DNA from: Austropuccinia psidii
Taxonomy: Eukaryota > Basidiomycota > Pucciniomycetes > Pucciniales > Sphaerophragmiaceae
Direction of reading: 5' to 3'
Assembly: GCA_023105745.1 (NCBI GenBank)
Contig: JALGQZ010000011.1
Location: 29,386,612 to 29,450,611, forward strand
Length of the DNA stretch: 64,000 bases
The translations under genes and the position numbers were made by a program. Numbering within the stretch: the first letter of the stretch is position 1; each line of letters starts with the position of its first letter. The notes under the pieces were generated by a model, which saw only the letters and a list, made by a program, of their open reading frames with translations, was not told the origin of the DNA and made no database searches. Below are positions 57,108 to 64,000 of the stretch, one piece after another.

Positions 57108-58572
57108 CTGGAAGAGCCCTGGTTGAGGGCCTATAAGAATAACAAGTTTTTCCTTATAGATAGCCTGCTCTACCACAGAGCAAAGCACACAAGTGCACTC
57201 ACAGTGGTAGACAGAGACCACATTTCATTGATCCTGCAAGAATGCCATGACTGCCCCTATATGAAACACATGAGGGAGGACAGGACCAAAGAGAGGGTAG
57301 CAAGCACAGCTTGGTGGTCAAAGTGGGAACAAGAGTTGGGGAAATACATCAACACTTGTGAAAGATGCCAAAAAGCAAATAGGAAACATGGGAAGAAGTA
57401 TGGGTTACTTCAACATATAGAAGAACCCAAGCACCCATGGGAAACCATCAACATGGACTGGGTTACAGGACTTGTCCCAGGACGCAAAGAAAACTACAAT
57501 GACTGTTTGATCATAGTAGATAGGTTCAGCAAGAGCATGAGGTCTCTTCCATTCCCTAAAGAGGACACAGCAATGGATACTGCCCTGTTATTTTGGAATA
57601 ACATCATATCTACCTGTGGAGTCCCTAAGATCATCATTAGTGATAGGAAGCCAAAATTCACATCTGAATTTTGGACCAACTTATATGACATGTTTGGTAC
57701 CAAGCTTGCTTTTTCCACACCTTACCATCCACAATTAGATGGCCTAGCTGGGAGGATGATTGAAACAATGGAGGACATCCTCAGGAGATTCTGTGCTTAT
57801 GGCATGGAATACAAGGACCATGAAGGATACAACCATCATTGGGTTACCCTCTTACCAGCAGTCCAACTGGCTTATAATACAAGCCAGCACTCAACCACAG
57901 GAAAAGCACCTGAACTGGTAGAGAAAGGGTCAAATCCCTTGTTGTCTGTGGATCATTTGAAGAAGAATCTTCTAACCATCCAACCCACAGCCAAAGACTT
58001 CCGTGATATGATGAAGAGCGCTTGTGATACAGCTGCTAAATGCATAGCTGAAGAAAAAGATTATAATAAGCAGAGGTGGGACAAGACACACATGGAACCT
58101 GACTTTAAGGACGGGGACCAGGTGCTAGTGTCTACACTGAACTTGAATAATCTTAAAGGACCCAAGAAGATGAGGGACTCATTTGTAGGGCTTTTCACTA
58201 TCATTAAGTTGATAGGAAAGAATGCAGTGGAAGTCAAACTTACAGAGGAATTTTCCAGGAAGCACCCAGTCTTCCCAGTAAGTTTGGTCAAACCATACTT
58301 CCAAACAGAGGAGGACAAATTCCCCTCCAGGAAAAAGAACCCCACACTACCTGATATAGTGGAAGTGGAGGTTTCCCCAGGACCTGTGAGTAAAATCATC
58401 AGGGCCTGGAAGATCAGACTTAATGGAAATGATCAAAGACGATACTTAGTCAGATTCAAACACTAAACACCTGATAAAGACAAATGGTTGGCAGAAGATG
58501 CCATACCAGATGGGAACCTTCATCTAAGGAGATTCAGTGCCTCTAGGAGGACTGAACAGTCTCATCAATGAT
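57108..58572 (+). pseudogene. Element IV integrase with chromodomain-like tail
   Basis: Same frame as RT after the TAG. The zinc domain is [16 protein letters not shown]...CERCQK. The core aspartates are in NMDWVTGL (about 57455) and IISDRKPKF (about 57640). The residue 36 positions after the second aspartate, expected to be the catalytic glutamate, is glycine (GLAGRM, codon GGG at 57750-57752). The linker and C-terminal part read [32 protein letters not shown] and [13 protein letters not shown] chromodomain-like tail [17 protein letters not shown] is cut by TAA at 58464, with DKDKWLAEDAIP and RRFSASRRTEQ following to TGA 58570-58572. Integration by this copy is unlikely. Confidence 0.85.
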
Positions 58573-58576
58573 GAGC

Positions 58577-58595
58577 CTTTTTTAGAGGGAGGGTA
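58577..58595 (+). promoter_or_regulatory. Polypurine tract of element IV
   Basis: AGAGGGAGGGTA after a T run, directly before the 3' LTR start at 58596. Confidence 0.7.
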
Positions 58596-60018
58596 TGTCA
58601 GCCTGTGACTCAAAACCAGGGCACAAGCATGACAGCCAAAATACCATAAACCAATGGTATAGCCAAGATACCACCAAAACATGGGACTGAGCCAAATCAG
58701 CTCAAAAGGTATCAAAAGAAAGACGAAACTCACCTCTTCCTGAAAATACAAGTCCCATCACCATAAGACAAGAAATAACAAAGTTATTCCTGCTCAAAGT
58801 TGTTGCTGAGCATAAAACTTAATTTTCACCTCTCATCTAAAATCTAGAAGAAGAGGCTTAACCCCATCAAGTAGGTATTCAAATTGAAGCTCTAAGTCAG
58901 GGCTATCCAATGGTGATAGCCGAACTGAGCTAGCATCAATATTACTGAGGTTATGGTCAAATTCAGACCAAACAAGGGTGAACAAAACATTCACCTCTCA
59001 ACCAACTTCTACAGTTTTAGTGTGAGATACTTAAAGTGAGGTCTTTTTGGAAATAGCACAACCAGCGCTATCTGATGGTGCCATCCACTTCTTCATATCT
59101 CAACTATAACAGAAGCTATGAGGAAAACAAGCTCAATACAGCTTTTTGCCCAAACCACGCCTATGTACAAAAACCTTGTACATGGGATAGCTTTGTCATA
59201 TTTAATGATAACCATACCAAATTGGGTAGCATTGTGTAGAGCTCATACAGGGCTATCCAATGAACCAACTGTGAGCATGATATCTCAAAGACAACAGATT
59301 TATGGCCGTTTGAAAGTTATAATCCCACAATATGGCCAATACGGCTGTATTATGACAGGATACAGTTGAACTCTGATTATGAGGTGTCAAACAGACAAAG
59401 AATCATTTTAATACGTCAATACCTCATAAGTCAGTCAATACTGGGGTCCCATACAGTTTCTGTACAGCCTTCTACACATCATACATGTCAGAATCAGTCT
59501 GTGAGGTCCCCAGATGAAAATCTTTACCCTTCATTGGTGAAAACTGCCCAGATGTGGTTACAGAACCACATCTGGGCCCAATACAGGGTATACAGGCTGT
59601 TTGCAAACCACAAGCAAGTCCCAGAGAGTGAAAAATCTTCACTTCCTCTACGTGAAAAGGTCTAGCACCCTTTCCACCCAGATTCAAGATAAAAGGAGGC
59701 TTTTTCACAGCCAGAATTGTCTCCTCATCCTGCTCTTAAATAACCTATGTAGTAAACGGTCAAAAACAGTTTTACTCTTGGTTAAATAATCAGGTATAAT
59801 TATAATCTTTTATTATTGTAACCCAACAGATAAAGCTGCACCCAGGGCTTTCAATAGCGCTCACCACCACTATACCAGTATAGTAAAGCCCTTTAATTTC
59901 ATTTTAAACCATGTTAAACCTCTATAAATCTTTTAAAAAATCATTTTTTAGTGTGTCAAAAACATAGTCAAAGTTGTAATTAGCCTATTTACATCTTTTT
60001 CATAGTTTCATCCTGACA
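58596..60018 (+). repeat. Element IV 3' LTR
   Basis: 1423 bp, TGTCAGCC to CTGACA, collinear with the 5' LTR. It is followed by the duplication GCCAT. Confidence 0.92.
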
Positions 60019-61294
60019 GCCATTCAGCAAACTGGAAAACCAGTGAGTGAGAAAACAATAAACCCTTTTGGATTATTGATTGCATCATCTGTTGTCATGT
60101 AAGATTATCTTAATTACTTAATTGATGCTTTTATGTGACTACCAACCCCAATATGGTTAAGAATGAAAGGAGTAACATCTATAGATCTTCTTTTATTCCA
60201 AAATAATAATTGATTTCTCCAAGTTATCAATGTTATTCAAAATTTCATCTCAGGTTGTAATTACTGTGAATTTTTGAAGATTCAGTGTTTCATGTAGAAT
60301 AGTCAAAAATGGACTGTAAGTAAAACTTTAATTCTTTTCGGCTGTACCATAGATAATACAGTTCTCCATTGGTCCTGAGGGCTTCAGAGAGATTCATTAA
60401 GAATTGTATTTTTAATGAATTTCTGAAGTTTTTACCTCATTTCTATCTAGAATTGCAAATATCAGTGTTCAACTGGTTGCTATGAGGTAAATCAATGGAT
60501 ACAAGTCCAAAAAGGGTTTTAATTACTCTATTGGGTTTTATCCATGGAAGACCATTAAGAATTGACATGGTTACAGGAGTCTAAGTAGCTTTTTACCTCC
60601 TTGGCATGTCAAAATAGCAGGTTATTTGCTATTTTCTGAAGATTTACTGTACTTGTAACATGGTAACCAAGTTCCCAAAAGGTTTTAGTTTACCAATTAG
60701 GCCAAGATCAGCCATGGATCCAAGATTTGGAGCTTTCCATGCCTCTGTGGCCTCAGAAGTTGGGTACTGTGACTCTCTTTGATGTCTTTTGTGCCCCTTG
60801 CTTATTTTCCATGTCAAAATGAAAAATTGAACTTAGAGATATCCACTATGGGTGTACCAAAAGTCCATGTAAGAATACCACAATATTAAGTGCCCAAAAC
60901 ATGAATAACACTATTCTTAGTGTATATGTAACATGGTATTTCTCACATTCCCATTATTTTGGCATGAAATTAAGAAGAACAAAGGTTTTCATGGATCTTT
61001 TATGTGGTATTGATGATGTGGTATTGAAGTATTTTCCATATTAACACCTCAAAGAGTTAATTTGAGCTTCTTCACTCTATGGAGCTACCCTAGGTGAATT
61101 TTTGTGTAGAATCTAAATCTGGCCTCAAATCCATGGATTTATGTACTCCATAAAAAGTTATTCATCCTTTCTGAAATCAAAAATGGTGAATTTTGGATAT
61201 ATGCTTGACTTATGCATTATGCATAATTCAAAATTTATTTTTAAGATAATTGTGGCCTATTTGGGTATGTAAAATATACCTCAAGGCTCACAAT
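60019..61294 (-). repeat. Inverted element III LTR fragment, second piece
   Basis: On the minus strand it starts exactly at the LTR terminus TGTGAGCCTTGAGG (61294 downwards) and follows 27916 to about 29187, where 50529-50490 continues it. It is an LTR piece of about 1.3 kb lacking the 3' third. It contains the target site of element IV. Confidence 0.85.
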
Positions 61295-62104
61295 TCTTTT
61301 AGAATAAAAGAATATTTACAGATGTTACTCCTTTTATTCTTAACCATATTGGGGTTGGTAGTCATGTAAAAGCATCAATTAAGTAATTATAATAATTGTA
61401 TGTGACAACAGATGATGAAATCAATAATCCAAAAGGGTTTATTGTTTTCTCACTCACTGGTTTTGCAGTTTGCTCCAAGGCACACCTCTGTGAGCTGTTG
61501 TCTACTTAAAAGAGGCCTCCTCTTGCTGTTTTTTTGAAATCATCATCTTATTATCATTTATATCATTGTTACCAACAAGTAAGTATTACTTAAAGGTATT
61601 CTTAAGTGTTTTAATTCTTTCGGAATCAATCAGAAAGATGTGAAATCATAGAATCCAACTATATATTGTTTTAATACTCTTATACATTCATTTTGATCCT
61701 TTAAATCCACGATTCTACGTCAAATCTCTCTATCTTATCTTTCAATAAGGTCTTTGGAATATTAGTGAGTGATTTATCTTTACATCTTCAAGTTTTCCCT
61801 AAAATTAGTTTTCTTTAAGAATTACCATTATAATTATTCTTGCAAAAGATAATTATATATTTAAATAATTTTATTATTTTGATAAAAAGAAGTTTTATTA
61901 TGAAAATCTTCTTGTAATTGATTCTTGTAGACCATTACTTGCTCACTGTCAAAATCACTAGTAGTGTTTAACACATGAAAGAAAGAATTCTTTAATTATT
62001 TAATTGTGGTTATAATAACACTTTGCTATTATATTTCATAAGAACAGACATAGTACTGTTGATTAATAGTAATATTATCATCAGTTTCATAGACACATCT
62101 TACA
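61295..62104 (+). repeat. Truncated forward 3' LTR of element III, empty site of the TIR element
   Basis: Matches 29000-29433 followed by 43094-43469 without interruption and ends CATCTTACA. The 5' part of the LTR is missing. At 61720-61740 the sequence TCAAATCTCTCTATC shows the state before the TIR insertion. Roughly 215 bp at its left is also present in the inverted piece. Confidence 0.85.
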
Positions 62105-62536
62105 CCGCGTACCGCGGCCTACGGACCTTGCACTGTGATCACGGCCCACAGACCGTAGAAGCTGTAGTGGGCCTAAATGGCCCAAAAAGGCCATTTAGGC
62201 CCTGGACCTCCTAATGAACAGGGGTGTCCCAGGAACCTTTATGATGGCTTGGGGGCCCAGAACCTCCCTAGAAGACAGAGAGACCCCCCAGGCCCAAAAC
62301 AAAGATAGAGGCCTAGGGGTTGGGGATCTGAGAATTGGCCAAGGAGACCAATGATGGGGGATATGGCCTGGGGCCATAAAAGGCCAGGGGATAGTGATAT
62401 GGCCACAATGCCATACACCACCAGAAGGGGTCAAATTGGCCATGAAGGTATGGTGTGGTCAATTGGCCCCAACTTGGTCCCAGGTTGGAATTGCCGCAAC
62501 ATCAATGGAGGAGGGTCATTCTTTGTGGTTGTGACA
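62105..62536 (-). repeat. Element I 5' LTR, right part
   Basis: From 62143 it matches 2736-3126 and ends GTGACA. The first 38 bp (CCGCGTACCGCGGCC...) have no counterpart in the other LTR; GGCCCACAGACCG at 62143 is also present at 27901, on the other side of element III, which suggests a local duplication before or during the insertion. Confidence 0.8.
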
Positions 62537-62687
62537 CTGACCTGCACTTTTTTATAATATTAAAGCCCTTATCACTCTATTTTAAACATTCAGTATCTAT
62601 AATCCAACTATTTTAAGTTTATTTTACCATGTCATAGTTGAAGCTGTAAATAGCTTTATAACGCTTTATTATAGACTCAACCTGACA
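62537..62687 (+). mobile_element. Host element (family A), right part of 5' LTR
   Basis: Starts with the CTGAC duplication of element I and continues the LTR to CTGACA at 62687, parallel to 51797-51953. Confidence 0.8.
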
Positions 62688-63318
62688 TTTTGGGGGCCTG
62701 GGCATGTTTCTTTTTGATTTTTGGACCATTTTTACGCCAAAAGTGACTATTTTCTTTCATTTTCTTAATTCTGAAACTGTAGTTTCTTTTTTTAGGCATA
62801 AAAATTCCCTCAAAAGGAATCCAAAACATATCTTATATTTGTTTTTTGAGTGGTATATGACCATATACCACTGTGTTTTTCTATTTTAATTTCCTTTTTG
62901 CGTGGTTGATTATAATTAAATCACCACAGAAACTTTTTTTTTTGGGGCATTTTACATATAAAAACACGTTAAGCAATCAATACTGTCCTTTTTTTAATTA
63001 AAAAGGACACCTCTCCTACTGTAAACCAACACTAGTAGTGGGGTGGTTGGGCATATTGATGGTTTCCATTTCCCTTTACATAACCACTTTCAAATTACAC
63101 TTGTTAATCACAAGTTAATCTGTGAGATACTGGTATACAAACAGTGTACCAGAAATTTTCAAGCTGTAATTTTTTACATATAATTGATAATTTCAACTTC
63201 ACTGTCATAATAAAATGGTATAATATAGAAATATATTTCACAGAGGCCTTTTTAGATGTGGAAACAGCATTTTATGAAGTCTTAACTGACAATAAGGCCT
63301 CTTTTTCTTTGTGATTTG
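62688..63318 (+). other. Primer-binding site and leader of the host element
   Basis: TTTTGGGGGCCTGGGC follows the LTR. The remaining leader is AT-rich and parallels 51970-52390 in places, for example GATACTGGTATACAAACAGT (63127) against 52199. No other gene is supported. Confidence 0.65.
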
Positions 63319-64000
63319 GTGGAAAAAAAATTTAATACCACTTGAAACCCAGTCCCAGGCCAACATTTCAGTGAAACCCTCAGAACCAGAGGGAAGCAAG
63401 GGCAAAGGAAAGAGGCACAGCTAAGAAGTGGACACCAATTGCCACTCAGAGTAGTAGAAAACCAGGAAACTCTGCATCAATACAAGGTCAACCAACCTTA
63501 ATCACTTGTACAGGGAATATTACAATAATTAACCCAGTTGTAGCCTCTAAAAGCAAATTGCCATAAGCATCAGACAAAAAATTTGTACAGGGCACAGTAA
63601 ATGGTAAATACCCTAAGAACATAAAGCTGTTGACTGCTTGAAAACAGTGATATGTAATCTGTACACCTCAGGAACCTTGTAATCATAATTACCAGGCAGA
63701 GGATAGAGAAGGCTTGTACAGAACCAGAAGACCTGGAAGAGGATACCTTGGACCCATTGGTGGATGGTAAAACATTGAGGGAAATCATACTCACTCTGTA
63801 ATTCACTTTAGAATTAAGCAGAAACATAAAACCAGAGGAGTGGAAGGATATGGATCAAGTTTGTCAGCTCCACCAACTCCTCAAAGACCTTTTTCAATGG
63901 AGCATGCAAAAAATGTGGTTCAACCTAGCATCCCACTGGGAAGAACTTGCAGCAAGTTTCCAGAAGATATGTTTCAAAGAGATACATTTCAGGGACCTTA
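63319..64000 (+). pseudogene. Host element gag, decayed, cut by window end
   Basis: Parallels 52393-53040 of element IV: CAGTCCCAGGCCAACA, then CCAGAGGGAAGCAAGGGCAA. The intron counterpart is at 63604-63671. The alternative-phase part reads EDLEEDTLDPLVDGKTLREI, WKDMDQVCQLHQLLKDLFQW and LASHWEELAASFQKICFKEI near the edge. Stops occur in both phases. It continues beyond 64000. Confidence 0.75.

Larger units (their letters stand above)
50530..60018 (+). mobile_element. Element IV: full-length Ty3/Gypsy element of family A
   Basis: 9489 bp, bounded by a perfect 5-bp duplication, LTRs of 1424 and 1423 bp with TGTCAG/CTGACA ends (CTGAAA in the 5' copy), a primer-binding site, gag, protease, RT, RNase H, integrase with a chromodomain-like tail, and a polypurine tract. 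It is structurally complete but carries several in-frame stops, one frameshift in RT and a lost integrase catalytic residue. The LTRs differ at many positions, so it is older than element II. It belongs to the same family as the host element at the window edges. Confidence 0.92.
27916..62104 (+). mobile_element. Element III: Ty3/Gypsy element with internal insertions and damaged 3' end
   Basis: Starts TGTGAGCCTTGAGG and ends CATCTTACA. Its 5' LTR is 27916-29433 plus 43094-43469, split by the TIR element. The interior codes gag, protease, RT, RNase H and the start of integrase (45910-50489). The rest of integrase is missing: at 50490 the sequence switches to an inverted LTR fragment, which holds element IV, and then to a truncated forward LTR (61295-62104). 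All coding domains carry stops. Confidence 0.75.
1462..62536 (-). mobile_element. Element I: minus-strand chromodomain Ty3/Gypsy, heavily interrupted
   Basis: The element starts at TGTCAC (1462) and ends at GTGACA (62536). Its coding strand is minus: gag begins at 25858, is broken by element II at 8750/25672, continues through 8750-7590, then protease, reverse transcriptase, RNase H and integrase with a chromodomain down to about 3900. Its 5' LTR (26632 rightwards) is split by element III. Without the inserts it would be about 10 kb. The order gag-PR-RT-RH-IN-chromodomain is that of Ty3/Gypsy chromoviruses. Many stops and frameshifts in every domain show that it is dead. Confidence 0.85.

Overview
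The window is fungal nuclear DNA, very AT-rich and almost entirely transposable elements. GT-AG introns of about 58-71 bp, chromodomain Ty3/Gypsy elements and a TET/JBP-like dioxygenase carried on a DNA transposon point to a basidiomycete. Several gag and pol proteins resemble elements I remember from rust fungi (Pucciniales), most closely the myrtle-rust genome Austropuccinia psidii. That assignment is from recall and was not searched. I found no intact single-copy host gene, tRNA or rRNA.

Layout: a nest of insertions up to five levels deep, most of it resolved from terminal repeats and target-site duplications (TSDs). (0) A Ty3/Gypsy element, family A, begins at 180; its 5' LTR is split and resumes at 62537, followed by a decayed gag running off the right edge. 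(1) Element I, a minus-strand chromodomain Ty3/Gypsy, spans 1462-62536 with TSD CTGAC. (2a) Element II, 8751-25671, TSD TTGG, interrupts the gag of I. It has 2012-bp LTRs with one difference seen, a 1238-codon gag-protease frame and no polymerase. (2b) Element III, 27916-62104, lies in the right LTR of I with imperfect TSD CCGTG/CCGCG. (3a) A 13.7-kb terminal-inverted-repeat (TIR) element, 29434-43090, sits in the 5' LTR of III and carries remnants of an SNF2 ATPase, a TET/JBP-like dioxygenase and two unknown genes. (3b) An inverted fragment of the III LTR replaces the 3' end of its integrase. (4) Element IV, 50530-60018, family A, TSD GCCAT, sits in that inverted fragment.

Almost every coding region is broken by stops and frameshifts. 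The exception is the large gag-protease frame of II, the element that also looks youngest by LTR identity. The most unusual signal is inside II: about 20 copies of a short hairpin (19462-23432) whose two stem arms change together while the loop and the 3' flank stay conserved. Other points of interest are a splice-dependent switch between two overlapping gag frames in IV, the cargo of the TIR element, and two minisatellites in it that share core words.
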